Assembly: GCA_001661515.1 (NCBI GenBank)
Contig: LUVW01000034.1
Coordinates: forward strand, 181,071 to 245,070
Reading direction: 5' to 3'
Length of the DNA stretch: 64,000 bases
DNA from: Capniomyces stellatus
Taxonomy: Eukaryota; Kickxellomycota; Harpellomycetes; Harpellales; Legeriomycetaceae
Under the pieces are notes generated by a model. The model did no database searches, had not been told where the DNA came from, and worked only from the letters and a program-made list of their open reading frames with translations. Of this stretch, positions 1 to 11,298 are shown one piece after another. A program made the translations under genes and the position numbers. Each line of letters begins with the position of its first letter. The first letter of the stretch is position 1.

Positions 1-31
<31 letters not shown>
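1..31. other. Homopolymeric G run at contig edge
   Basis: The first 31 bases are all G, directly followed by ordinary AT-rich sequence. No telomere-like unit is visible. This is most simply a sequencing or assembly artefact at a contig end, such as two-colour-chemistry poly-G, rather than biology. The neighbouring gene's stop codon begins only about 35 bp later. Confidence 0.8.
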
Positions 32-33
<2 letters not shown>

Positions 34-64
34 CATAAAAAGGAGGTGTAAGTAAGTGGGCAAG

Positions 65-1756
65 TTACATGCGTTCCAGAGGTTTCAACCCGAGCAGACG
101 CAAGGAGTTTCCTAGGGCGATTCTGGCAGAGTAGTACATTAACAATCTGGCCTTGGCGATTTCATCGGGCTGGTTAACGACCCAGAGAGACTCCCAGGCA
201 GCACTGACGGCATGACTGAGCTTAAGGGCGTACTGGACGATGTTGCATGGTTCAAGAGTGTTCATTGTTGAGCTAACGAGGTCGGGGTAGCGGGCAATGA
301 TGTCGATGAGGGTGGTAGCCTCGGGTTCGGACAGCAGGGACATGTCAACGTCGGCGGTAAGGTCAATGGTGGACTTGCGTTCTACGGAGCACAGTCTTGC
401 GTGGGCGTACTGGAGGTAGGGGCCGGTATCGCCTTCGAAGGAGAGCATTCTGGACCAATCAAATTCGTAGTCCTTGACTCTTCTTGCGGACAAGTCCTGG
501 ATGATGATAGCGGAAACAGCAACGCACTCGGCAACAGCCTGGGGGTCTTCGATCTGGGCGTACTTGCGTTCGTTTTGCTTCATGATTTCGTGCATAGATT
601 CGGTGGTTTGCTCCAAAATGTCGTTCAAAAACACAACAGTTCCCTTTCTGGTGCTCATCCCCTTGACCAGTCCGTAGTTGATGTGCTGGAACCGGTTGGC
701 GTAGGGGAGGTCGAGCAGTTCGACCGTCTTGAACAGCTGTTTGAAGTGTAGGTCTTGCTGCGACGACACGACATAGATGATTTTGTCGAATTTGTAGTCC
801 TCGTACCTCTCAATAGCAGCGCCAATGTCTCGTGTCAGGTACAGAGTTGTTCCGTCGCGCTTCTGAATCACTGCGGTTCCCAGCTTGTACTTGGAAAAGT
901 CAATAATCTTCGCCCCGTCTGACTCCTTCAATATGTCCCTTTCTACCAGCAGCTTGTCAGCCTCCTTCATGCCTCTGTCCACCTTCGACTCTCCCGAGTA
1001 TACATCGAAGTGGATGTTCAGCTTTGCGTACGTCTCCTTGTACCTCACAATAGACAGCTCTCTGAATCTGCTCCATACCGCAAGTGCTTCAGCATCTCCA
1101 TCCTCCATCTTTTTAAAGTATTCTCTCGCCTTGTCGTGGATCTCTGCGTTCTTTTCCGCATCCGCATTGATCTTTACATACACCTCGTACAAGTGATGAA
1201 TTGGATCTGCTACCAACAAATCCTCATCTCCGTACTTCTCAAATCCTATTGCCAACAGTCCATACTGCTTGCCCCAATCCCCAAGGTAGTTCACCGCTAT
1301 CGTATTCCACCCATTAGCCTTGTACAGGTTTGTAATAAAGTTTCCTATAATCGTACTACGCAAATGCCCCGCATGGAACGGCTTTGCTATGTTTGGACTG
1401 CTGAACTCCACCAATATCTTCTTGCCCTTCCCGCTCTCGTTGATTCCATACGTCTCCTTCTTGTTGAACACCTCAAGCAACACATCCTTCTTCAATGTCT
1501 CTCTGTTGATTGAAAAATTCAAAAATGGCCCAACGCTATTGCTGCTCAGCAACAGCTCATTCGCTACAAACTTCTCCGACCACTCCTTTGCCAGCTGCAC
1601 CGGGTTCCCCTTAACCCGAAGTCTTGGAATAGCCACCGCCAAATCTCCATGCTCTGCTACCTTTGGCGTGTCTATTGCTGACATAACCAAGCTCGCTTCC
1701 ACCCCCGACATTGCTGATAGCTGTTCTACAACTGCTGCTTTAAACTTTTCAAACAT
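65..1756 (-). CDS. Arginyl-tRNA synthetase (class Ia)
   Basis: Charges tRNA-Arg with arginine using ATP. From the first ATG (complement of 1754-1756) the protein is 563 aa and ends in the family-typical 'LKPLERM'. Visible signatures are the HIGH-type motif HAGH at about residues 128-131, preceded by 'SPNIAKPF', and the KMSKS-equivalent MSTRKG at about 367-372. The N-terminal part corresponds to the Add-1 tRNA-binding domain and the C-terminal part to the DALR anticodon-binding domain. No intron is needed. The same frame stays open upstream to an in-frame stop at 1982-1984. That adds at least 67 codons with no ATG, and they encode a basic, Ser/Arg-rich segment containing 'RFYSS' that resembles a mitochondrial presequence. 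One gene may therefore supply both the cytosolic (AUG) and the mitochondrial (non-AUG or spliced-leader) enzyme. Family identity is certain; isoform usage is inference. Confidence 0.95.
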   Translation of the reverse strand: MFEKFKAAVVEQLSAMSGVEASLVMSAIDTPKVAEHGDLAVAIPRLRVKGNPVQLAKEWSEKFVANELLLSSNSVGPFLNFSINRETLKKDVLLEVFNKKETYGINESGKGKKILVEFSSPNIAKPFHAGHLRSTIIGNFITNLYKANGWNTIAVNYLGDWGKQYGLLAIGFEKYGDEDLLVADPIHHLYEVYVKINADAEKNAEIHDKAREYFKKMEDGDAEALAVWSRFRELSIVRYKETYAKLNIHFDVYSGESKVDRGMKEADKLLVERDILKESDGAKIIDFSKYKLGTAVIQKRDGTTLYLTRDIGAAIERYEDYKFDKIIYVVSSQQDLHFKQLFKTVELLDLPYANRFQHINYGLVKGMSTRKGTVVFLNDILEQTTESMHEIMKQNERKYAQIEDPQAVAECVAVSAIIIQDLSARRVKDYEFDWSRMLSFEGDTGPYLQYAHARLCSVERKSTIDLTADVDMSLLSEPEATTLIDIIARYPDLVSSTMNTLEPCNIVQYALKLSHAVSAAWESLWVVNQPDEIAKARLLMYYSARIALGNSLRLLGLKPLERM

Positions 1757-1981
1757 CTTTGATTTCTTGTGTTCTTTTCTCTTATTTTCCTTTCCAAATA
1801 AGCCTCTATCGCTACTATAAAACCTTGTTTTTACAATCTCGGTTTTGGTTTCTTTGTTTAAAAAGCTACTAAATGTCCTATTTATCGACTTTTGCTGATT
1901 CAAAGTTTTGCTGAATCTAACGAGTTTCCCTACTATTCCAAAGTTTCCTGCTGCCACTTTTGCTTTGTTTTTCCCGTATTC
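1757..1981 (-). other. AUG-less in-frame 5' extension of ArgRS (putative mitochondrial presequence)
   Basis: The open stretch from after the in-frame TAG (1982-1984) to the ArgRS ATG contains no ATG in the ArgRS frame. It has a GTG at 1955-1957 among possible near-cognate starts. The encoded peptide is rich in Lys, Arg, Ser and Asn, almost free of acidic residues in its first half, and contains RFYSS, a typical presequence-processing context. Alternatives are an upstream exon carrying the ATG (AG acceptors exist near 1940 and 1982) or simple 5' UTR. Near-cognate starts for mitochondrial isoforms are known for yeast ALA1 and GRS1. Confidence 0.5.
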
Positions 1982-2562
1982 CTACCTTTTTTTTCTTTTT
2001 GGTCTTGCTAATCTTGGATTAGTTTTTTCTTTTTTTTTTTTATGTCTTCAATTTGAAATATTAATTTCAATTTTTTTTCTTAATTGTATTTTCTATCACT
2101 TTTTTAATTGATAATGCTACTAATGAATCAATTCTAAATGTTAAACACAAAAAAAAAAAATTTTTTTAAAAAAAAGAAAAAAGTAAGTAATTAGTTGTCA
2201 TTAAAGGATTGACTTTGATTGTTAAATTCCACCAAACAATCAGCATGTTTATTATTTCTTCAACACTTTAACAGGTTTATTTGTTTTTTTTTAATATTAT
2301 GTGATCTTGACATCCCATATTTCTTTACTATATCGTTTTGACAATAACTCTTTTCTTAGCAAATAAAGGGAGGGAAAAAAAAAATACATGTTAACGACAT
2401 TAATGACATGCATTTTGTATTATTATAATTCCAACTTTTGTTAATAAAAAAAAAGAAATACCAACTTAAAAGTGTAATTAGAAAGAAGAAAAAAAGTAGT
2501 TAATGAAAATAATGAAAAGTGGAAAGGGGGAGGGGAGAGAAGAAGAAAAAGGGAGTATGAAA
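1982..2562. other. Intergenic, ArgRS promoter and tubulin 3' flank
   Basis: About 580 bp separate the ArgRS 5' end from the tubulin stop codon on the same strand. The stretch is very AT-rich, with T- and A-homopolymers around 2030-2180 and 2370-2490. I see no conserved coding stretch; small ORFs here are low-complexity. Confidence 0.6.
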
Positions 2563-4151
2563 TTACTGGTGGTCTTCTTCCATATGTTGTGGGTAATCGT
2601 CTTCTTGCATGACGTTGTCATCATAGTTCTCGGCACCATAATCCTCCTCGGCGGTGGCATCTTGGTATTGCTGGTATTCAGAAATAAGATCGTTCATGTT
2701 GGACTCAGCCTCAGTGAATTCCATCTCATCCATACCTTCGTCAGTGTACCAATGCAAGAAAGCCTTGCGTCTAAACATGAGGGTGAATTGTTCGTTGACA
2801 CGCTGGAAGAGCTCTTGGATGGCAGTGCTGTTACCAACAAAAGTGGCAGCCATTGACATGCCAACAGGAGGAATGTCGCACACAGCGGTTTTGACGTTGT
2901 TTGGAATCCATTCAACAAACATGGAGGCGTTTTTGTTTTGGACTTGGAGCATCTGGTTCTCAACCTCGTTGGTTGAAACACGTCCACGGAACATGGCAGC
3001 TACAGCGAGGTAACGTCCGTGACGTGGGTCTGAGGCAGCCATCATGTTGCGCGAGTCAAACAGCTGCTGGGTAAGCTCAGGAACTGTGATGTTGCGGAAC
3101 GATGCGTTCTTGGTATCACCCAATGGTGCAAAACCAACCATGAAGAAGTGGAGACGTGGGAATGGAACAAGATTTACTGCTGTTTTACGGAGGTCAGAGT
3201 TGAGCTGGCCTGGGAAACGGAGCGAGGTGGTTACTCCTGACATCACCATTGACACAAGCGCGTTAAGATCATCATATCCTGGGTCTCTGAGCTTAAGTGT
3301 CTTAAAGCAGATATCGTATAGCGCCTCGTTATCAATGCAGAAGGTCATGTCTGAGTTCTCAACCAACTGATGCACTGAGAGTGTTGCATTGTATGGCTCA
3401 ACAACTGTGTCTGAAACCTACGCCAAACCACACCATTTACACGTTATTTTTTTTGTTAGCTCTGTACTGTATACATTTATTTCTATATCTACACACATTA
3501 CTGTGTTCAATATACTGATCAAGGAGAGCGTTGGATGCTCAATAAACCACATCATCCCATCATCTCCCTTCTCCACATTTATTGCTGCTCCTATTTATCC
3601 TCTTATCCATATTTATAAACCTAATTTACCTTTGGTGATGGAACAACTGAGAAAGTGCTCATCATACGGTCTGGGTATTCTTCACGGATTCTTGAGATCA
3701 ACAATGTTCCCATACCTGCTCCAGTTCCTCCTCCGAGCGAGTGGGTAATCTGGAAACCTTGAAGCGAATCCGAGTTCTCTGCCTCTTTGCGAACCACATC
3801 CAACACTTGGTCAACAAGCTCTGCCCCTTCGGTGTAATGTCCCTTGGCCCAGTTGTTTCCTGCTCCGTTTTGTCCAAACACAAAATTGTCTGGGCGGAAA
3901 AGCTGTCCAAATGGCCCCGAGCGAACTACATCCATAACTCCTGGCTCAAGATCTACAAGAACCGCACGTGGTACGTACTTGCCTTGGTTGGCTTCGTTAT
4001 AGTACACATCAACACGCTCAAGTTGCAACTCGTTATCTCCTGCATACACTCCGTTGTTTTGGATACCATGTTCAGCTGAGATGGTTTCCCAAAACTTTAC
4101 TCCAATTTGATTACCGCATTGTCCAGTTTGCAAGTGAATAATTTCTCTCAT
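2563..4151 (-). CDS. TUB2: Beta-tubulin
   Basis: Structural subunit of microtubules; binds GTP and pairs with alpha-tubulin. Two exons, complement(2563-3417, 3630-4151), give 458 aa. The single 212-bp intron begins GTAAAT after codon 174 (..VVPSPK) and ends TAG before [10 protein letters not shown], so the family reading is seamless. The N-terminus [15 protein letters not shown] carries the MREI autoregulation tetrapeptide. The tubulin signature GGGTGAGMG lies at about 138-146. The C-terminal tail after about residue 425 is acidic, rich in Asp, Glu and Tyr, and somewhat longer than the usual 445-450 aa total, with unusual His/Gln residues at its end. Identity is certain; the splice sites are inferred from protein continuity. 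Confidence 0.97.
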
Positions 4152-7039
4152 CTTTTCTTTATTATATTTCTTTCCCTTTTTATATCTACCTATTTAATCA
4201 GAATGATGTGTTTTTTCTTTAGTTTCTAGTTTTTTTTCCTTTTCAAATATTTATATATATATATATACGCCCTTTTGTTGTTGTTGCTTTTGGCTGTTTC
4301 TAGCTATCGCACTTTTTTTTAGCCTTTGTCTTTTCCAATCTTATTTTGTTATCAGCGAGTGTGAGAGCAAAGATGATGGTTAATTAAGAAAAACAACAAT
4401 ATATTTCTTCTCATCCTCCTCTCTCCTCCCCTACATCCTCTTCATTTCTTTTCATCTCTTTTGCCTTATAAAATTTATTATTTCTGCTGATGTGTAGCTT
4501 GCAAATGTCATTCTTACCTTTTTTTTTTACTGTTCAACAAGGAGTGATATTAATATCAAACAGCTATTTTCTCAGTAAATAAATATAAAGAGTTTGTTGC
4601 AATTACTCTAATCTGTTGTTGTTTATTTTACTAGAGATTACAGCCATTGTTTTTTTCTTTTTCTTTTCCTTTCTCTTTTCTCTTCACTTTTCTTTTCTAT
4701 TTTCATTTCTTTTCGTTTATCCTTTTTACCTTTATTTTTATTTGTAACTTTATTCATTTACTAATTGTCTTTATCTTTTTCCTCCTTTCCTTTCTCCCAC
4801 CTATCCTTTTTTTTCTTACATTTCCATTTCCATTTTTAGTTTCTTTAGTTTGTTTTGTTTTGATTTGTTTTGATTTCAAATTCATTTCCTTTTTCTTTTT
4901 TCTCTACTCGTCATTGTGCTTTTAATACGATTCTCATTTCTATTGAATGATTAGTTAATTTTCAATCCCCTCTCTTTTCCTCTGCCTATTATCATCCATC
5001 AACCAACCTCCCTCCTTCAATCCAAGTACCGCTTTTAGTTTATTTCTCCATCGCCCAATGATTCTACCAAATTTTGTTTTTTTGTTGCTAATTTCTATAT
5101 GTGCAATTATTGAAAATCTGCATCTATTTAGCATTTTACTCGACCTCTCTCTTGGTTTACATTGGCCCAATTTATTTACAAAACATTACACTTCAATAGT
5201 TCAATCTTTTCAAGCTCTGGCTCTCACCCTTTATTTAATTATTTTCATCATCAATTTTAGCTTTTCAATTTTATAGTTGATGATTACTCGCTAAAGCTGC
5301 TATATGCACTTTTTGCTCTTGATTTGCTATTAACTGCTTTATTGCCTTAAGTTTCTCTGAAACTATTCTAATTTCACAATTTACAGCAGTTAACTCTCTC
5401 CTAGCCACCTGTTTCTTCCAATAAACTTACAGTTGATATTTCTTTAGCTTTTTAGCTTTGATTTTAGGTTTGTTGGGTCTCTGCCCTTTTTTTATTCTAC
5501 TTTTTATTATTATTGAAACTGGTTCTTATATTTGTTCTTTTTCTTTTTCCCACTTTTTCCATATGCTTAATTCTCTCCCCAAACTCGCTTAATATTGGCT
5601 ATTATTTTCTTAACTACGACATTACATGCTCTTTGTTTTTGCGTCTCGTTTAACTCTTGGTTGATTATTCCCAGTTCACTTCGGAAACCAAGCCAAATAT
5701 ATACTCTTACCAGCCATTTCTTTCCTTTGACCAGAAAGCTAATGCAATTACATATTGTACGTCTGGCAGAGTCGTTTAAATATACCATTCGTTATTCCAC
5801 TTTTCCAAGAAACTGCTAAACTAAAATTATAAGCCAATAAATAGACTGTATTCTTAATAGAAAACGCTTTGGATAACAGGCTAATAGTAAAGGTGGTGCA
5901 GCTCAAAGCTCTCGCAATTAATTAATCTAGAATATCCTATTTTGGCTTCCTTCCAACTTCAACTTCAACTTCAACCTCGATTCCAATTTTGCAATTTCGA
6001 GTTAGTGTTCCAACTATGCTATCATTATTCACAAAATGCTCTTGATTCTTTTATAAACAACACCACTGATTCCGGTTTTAAAGACAACTTTGAATGTCCA
6101 ATAGTTCGACACCCACAACTTTGATCTACTCAGAAACCCAACCATTTTAAACCAATAATTGCATTAGTTTCAATTCTATTTCGACATTATTAGGCTATTA
6201 GACTTTTGGATTTCCGAATTTAGCCCTTGTCTGATAAAAACCGCAATTAGACTTTATTTATTTATTTTTTTCAATAACGAAATAGACATACTTTTTAGAC
6301 ACCGGTTCTACTGCAGATTGGCATAAATACATGCTCCTCTGCCCACCATAATGCTACACAAGAACCCCAATATTGAAAGACTCAAAATTACTACTTAAAA
6401 TTATTATATTCCCCATCTTTCCACTAGTAACAACCACGCATTGATGACTTTGGTTCATAGGGACTGTAACGTCTTTCTATTCAACTGGCTCGCTGCATTC
6501 TGTAAAGTGGCTTTATGACCTTTCCTACATTTATCCCACTTTTCAGGGTTCCTGCTGTTGCCCGACTTGTCTTTGGTCAGGCCTCCAAAATGGTCTGCCC
6601 AGACTCCAAACTTTTCCTTTTGGTCTATGATCTCTTCTCTCTTTATTTAGAACTGGTCCGTTTGTGAATCTCTAGATAATTCTAGCCGTTATTCTTGCTG
6701 GTATATCTATGTTCTCGGTTTGGTTGGAGTTTATTGATATCTCCATGATATCTTCTGTTTTCCACTCCAGATTTCCCATATTTCTACTGTCTATACTTTC
6801 TATACCTTCTTACTTATCGAATCAGACACTTTTTATTAATATCATACTTGGAGTTTAATTCTTGTGAATCGTAGCCACAACTTATAATTCAAATTCTAAT
6901 CACCACTCAACAACCTGCCAAGCATCATTGAACATGAAATGTGTATATGTTTATGGTAATTCCAATTTATTAGTTAAAGTTCAAATTGGTACAAAATTTA
7001 CGAGGTGCTCGACAACGAAAGCTATTGAAAATCACAAAA
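4152..7039. other. Gene-poor 2.9-kb intergenic region upstream of beta-tubulin
   Basis: The tubulin-proximal part has a TATA-like (AT)n stretch at 4250-4266, about 100 bp before the tubulin ATG. Long pyrimidine-rich (C/T) tracts run over 4390-4960 on the + strand. A Gln/Leu-type CTTCAA repeat sits near 5955-5975. Small ORFs such as those at 4955-5170 and 5567-5788 have no recognisable family or splice context. I see no RNA gene. Confidence 0.5.
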
Positions 7040-7663
7040 CTAAAGAGAATACAACCTTCTCATCCACAACTCTCTGAATCTTCTATCATTGTCCCAACGC
7101 CAACGGAAACGATATTCATTCCTCCACTTGTAATTAAATTCACTCGAAAAGGTGTATAGATACTGGAAACGTGATCCATAGAAATTATTAGGCATAAAAT
7201 TCAATAATCTTATGAAACTTGCTTTAGGCGCATCATCCCAGAACCAATCTCTACCATGGCTATTACGTCCAGGCCTTCTCCTGAATCTATCTACATCCCT
7301 GTCTCTATCTCTACCCCTGTCTCTGCCTCTATCTCTGTCTCTGTCCCCATCTCTGTCTCTGCCTCCATCCCTGTCTCTGTCTCCATCCTTGTCTTTACCT
7401 CCACCATTACCTCTGCCTCCACCATTGCCTATATCTCCATCCTTGTCTTTTCCCCCACCATTGCCTCTATCTCTGTCCCTGTCTCCACCTTTGCCTCGGC
7501 CTCCATCTCTCATCCCATCTTGCAGACCCATGACGTCCTTATTACCATTTCCACGGTTACCTATTGAAATTTCATTGCTATCAGGTGTCTGGGCAAACGA
7601 TAGGATGGCTCCACTAAGGAGTAGTGGGAATAAATATTTGATTTTAATGCTAGTGATCTTCAT
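7040..7663 (-). CDS. Secreted protein with Gly/Arg/Asp repeats and conserved C-terminal aromatic domain (paralogue 1)
   Basis: Intronless, 207 aa. A signal peptide (Lys-rich start, hydrophobic LFPLLLSGAILSFA, probable cleavage before QTPD) implies secretion. Residues about 30-130 are low complexity, built from GNGG, KDKDGD and RDRDRG units encoded by an imperfect DNA repeat (7290-7500). The last ~65 residues form a compact Trp/Tyr/Phe/Arg-rich domain: WFWD, then FIRLL, FYG, FQYLY and RWDND..F. The same domain, without gaps, ends the protein at 14080-14634. I recognise no known family. A cell-wall, sporangial or host-surface protein is possible but is only inference from the architecture. Confidence 0.75.
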   Translation of the reverse strand: MKITSIKIKYLFPLLLSGAILSFAQTPDSNEISIGNRGNGNKDVMGLQDGMRDGGRGKGGDRDRDRGNGGGKDKDGDIGNGGGRGNGGGKDKDGDRDRDGGRDRDGDRDRDRGRDRGRDRDRDVDRFRRRPGRNSHGRDWFWDDAPKASFIRLLNFMPNNFYGSRFQYLYTFSSEFNYKWRNEYRFRWRWDNDRRFRELWMRRLYSL

Positions 7664-9210
7664 AATTGCTGCTTACTTCAATGAAATATACCTTAAGCCT
7701 GTTATTTTATTACAGACAACTCTTTATATACATTCTGGTTACGCTTTTACAGCATATCCTTTTTTTTAAAAAACAGAGAAGTTGTTTTTGAACCTACTCT
7801 AAGGATAATATTTTAGGCTGTCAATTTAGCATTATCACTACGAACAAAAAAGAACCATCGGAATTGTTTATGAAATACACAGCATTCAACTAGACCCCGA
7901 TTGTTTTGATTGTTGTCAAAGTCTAAATTGCAGTAGTATGCTTTCAAATTGAAAGCTTTGTTTGATATAAACTTCCCACCCCTCTCTCATAGTGACTGAG
8001 AGCATCGAATGGCCATTGATTAAATAACCAACAGTCAAGCCCAGTTAGGGCATATATACATAATGCTAAAGTGCTCGTAAATGCAACGTATTTCAAAAGC
8101 AGTTGATCGAATACTGGCAGTACTATTTTATAAAGTTCTTGTGGGAATGGCATTAGCAGAATGCCAGGGTTGGAATAAGAATGCCAACCAAACACAGAGC
8201 TGATCTCAAGTGACAAACTGCTGCTATTTTAATAAACGAGATATTATATTTAGATATTTCATCTGAGGCTGACGGAAATCCAGTTGAAAAATAAAGGGAT
8301 GCCTTAGGTTACTAACCAGAATTATAATAAAAAAAAACAGCCTGTTTGACAAACTACTTTTTTACAACAAACATTGGTCTAGAAATTGTCGATACTCGCA
8401 AAGTCAAACCCTCTAACAACTATGTATGCTTAAATGCTCTAAATGGAACATATGTTCTATCAAACACCTTTAATAGCAGGATAAGCCTGATTTGGATGCA
8501 TTTAATTTGGGGCTACAACAATCACAAAACTGGTTGGGTTGAGTAATTATTTAATAGCTCCAGTTGGCCATGAAGGAGCGAAACTAATAGCAATAGCAGC
8601 ATAGTTAAATTTATTACCAGAGTGGCCCAGATCAATGACTAGTCGAATCAAGCTTGATCACACTCATCAAAGCGCCTACAATATATGGTTAAAAATATAA
8701 AATAAAATAAAATAAAATAAAAATAAAATCTAGCTGCTAATATAAATATAAAATAAAATCTGGCTGCTAGCAAGCTATTTTGATGTTTAGAGCAATAGAT
8801 GATTAGTTGCATTCAGAAAATTCGCTACAATGGTCTATTGTCCATTCAAGTGGTGTGAATCAGGTTTAAAGCAAAGGGAGGATATAATTAGTAAAAGCAG
8901 AATGTTATTAAATGGTATTGGAGCCTTTGCAAAGTTAGAAATGTAAAGCCAAACAAGAAGCAACAAAAAAGGAAACGGGCGGGAAAAAAAAAGCCACATT
9001 AACAATCCTTACAAGGCCACCTATGTATAAATACGTTCATTTGGTATATAGTCTAGTTTGATTTAATGTATTGGACTGACTGGTACGCAATTATTTTGAT
9101 TTCATAATACCCAGCTTCGTATTTTTAATTATTGAAAGGAAATATAAACATACAAATAAATAAGAAGGGAATTTAAGCAAGCCAGCTACCAAAAACAACT
9201 TCACATACTA
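7664..9210. other. Intergenic region before the septin gene
   Basis: 1.5 kb between the divergent secreted-protein gene (-) and septin (+). It contains an (AAAAT)n tract at about 8690-8760 with an imperfect duplication of a TCTAGCTGCTA/TCTGGCTGCTA-type segment. ORFs at 7944-8216 (-) and 8346-8546 (+) show no family resemblance and no supporting splice signals, so I do not call them. Confidence 0.5.
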
Positions 9211-10873
9211 ATGGACAATACTGAAGGCAAAGAGGCCCAAGAGGCAAAGAGCAACAAGGAGTTGGGTATTGCAAACCTTCCAAACCAATTGCATAGAATT
9301 GTAACCAGGAAGGGTGCATGCCTAACTATCCTTGTAGTTGGTAAGACAATAACTAACATACTTTCATTAACAGGATCTGGTTTCGCAGTGGCAAGTTTGC
9401 CTATATCCGTGATATGGCCACCATATGACCACCATATGGTTACATTTGGTGTTTGTAGTTGTAGTAACTAATAATTATAACTGAATAAAACAATCGATAC
9501 ATAGGTGAATCTGGGACAGGAAAGTCAACGTTTATCAACACGTTATTTGCAACCGAAATCATTACTCCGTTGGATGAACAATCACGCCGTAGAAAGCAGC
9601 TCGATAAGACTGTGGACATCACGACCAACAAAGCTGGTAGGAATACATGACAATTTGTTATATTCTCACGTTTGCTTTAACAATCGTAGTGGCAGACAAG
9701 TGTGTGTTTTTTTTTAGTGTAAACAATGTAGGCTTGCTCTAATTCATTGTGCATTGTTGGAAAGAAAAAAACTAGTTACTCGAGTTAACACTTGGAATAA
9801 TATCCGAATTAATTCCTGAACTAATACATAAACTAATGCTTGAACAATAGAACTTGAGGAAAAGAATTTCAAAGTCAAGCTCAACGTTGTTGATACACCG
9901 GGGTTTGGCGACTATGTGAATAACAGCGACTGCTGGTTGCCGATAATTGATTTTATTGAGAACCAATATGAGCAATATATGCGCCAGGAGCAGCAACCGG
10001 TCCGCAAAAACACCGTAGATATGCGTGTGCATGCCTGTTTGTACTTTATTAGGCCAAATGGGCATACATTGAAGCCGCTTGATATTAGGGCTATGAAGGA
10101 AATAGGATCAATGTGCAACTTGATTCCGGTGATTTCCAAGTCAGACACATTGTCTCCAGCAGTGCTTGGAGTTTTCAAAAAAAAAATCATGGACTCTATT
10201 CATTTACATAATGTCCAGATATATACACCCCCAGTTGAAAGCGAAGACGAGTTGGCCACACGTGCAAACAAGGAAATAGTTTCATCTTACCCATTTTCGA
10301 TTGTTGGTAGCGATAGCGACGTGCTAACAGCGGACGGCCGTACAGTCAAGGGTCGCAAGTACCCCTGGGGCGTGGTGGAAGGTAAGCTTTGGCTGCTGGT
10401 TTATAACAAACAACAGGCTGAACAAGTGTTGATTGGGTTGGTGTGATAACGTCATTTTTTTTGTTGCCATCTGTGTAAAAATAGTCGAAAACGAAAGTCA
10501 CAGCGACTTTAAAAAGCTGAGAAACTTGTTGATAAGGTCGCACATGAACGACTTGGTTTCAACAACACAGGAGACCCACTATGACAACTACAGAACAGCA
10601 CAAATGAAAGTCAGAAAGTTTGGCGAGCCCAAGCCAAAGGTGGCTGATAACAAAAAGTTTCGAGATGAAGAGGAGGAGCTCCGAAAGCGGTTTACTGAAA
10701 AGGTCAAGCTTGAGGAGAACAGATTCCGCCAGTGGGAACAAAAGCTGATTGCAGAGCGCGACCGTCTTAACAAGGATCTTGAGACTGAGCACAACCTTTT
10801 GAAGCAGCTGGAGAGCGAGATTGAAACCATTCAAGGCACCACATCGCCAAACTCCAAGTTTTTCAGAAAGTAG
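9211..10873 (+). CDS. CDC12: Septin, Cdc12/AspC type
   Basis: GTP-binding filament protein of the septin ring and cortex, acting in septation and polarised growth. Four exons, 9211-9340, 9505-9636, 9851-10381 and 10485-10873, encode 393 aa; introns are 164, 214 and 103 bp, all GTA..TAG. The Walker A/G1 motif GESGTGKS falls at residues 44-51, spliced across intron 1. G3 is DTPGFGD at 102-108. G4 reads SKSD at about 183-186 rather than the more usual AKAD. The septin unique element ([19 protein letters not shown]) spans intron 3. The C-terminal ~90 residues form a charged coiled coil ([13 protein letters not shown] heptads, then [14 protein letters not shown]). The leader GIANLPNQ matches the Cdc12/AspC group best. 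Partner septins are not in this window. Confidence 0.93.
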
Positions 10874-11298
10874 TGGTTGGAAGCTGAAAGTATAAACCGA
10901 AGTTTTGGCCATCAACGGCCTACCGTTAAACGTATGTTTTTGGCTTATTGCTAATAGCTGAACACTCTTTCATTTTAAATAAAGCTAAAGTCAAATATCA
11001 AAAAGGCAAATTAAACAGCAAGGAGCAAATACCAAGTAATTATGGCTAGGCCGACTGATATCATTATTGTTGATTGGGTTATTTATTAACGTGGTCTTTG
11101 TGTGTTTAAACTCGTGTATGTAAACGTACTAGTGTACAAAAGTTAAGTTTAAGAAAAGGTAGTAGTGGAAGAAATGGTGGTAGCGGAAGAAGAGAGGGTG
11201 ATAAAGTCACAGCAATACAATTACAAACATTGAAGCCTCAGCTAAAACAACGTTCAACATAAAAAACAAACAGGTTGTAGATGCTATCGGGAACGTGG
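10874..11298. other. Convergent intergenic region between septin and TAF8
   Basis: A 425-bp spacer between two 3' ends. It contains AT-rich sequence and candidate polyadenylation motifs (AATAAA near 10978). No ORF or RNA gene is recognised. Confidence 0.6.

Noticed and set aside
7212..7769. 185-codon + strand Ser/Leu/Pro ORF
   Set aside because: Antisense reading of the repeat region of the secreted protein at 7040-7663.
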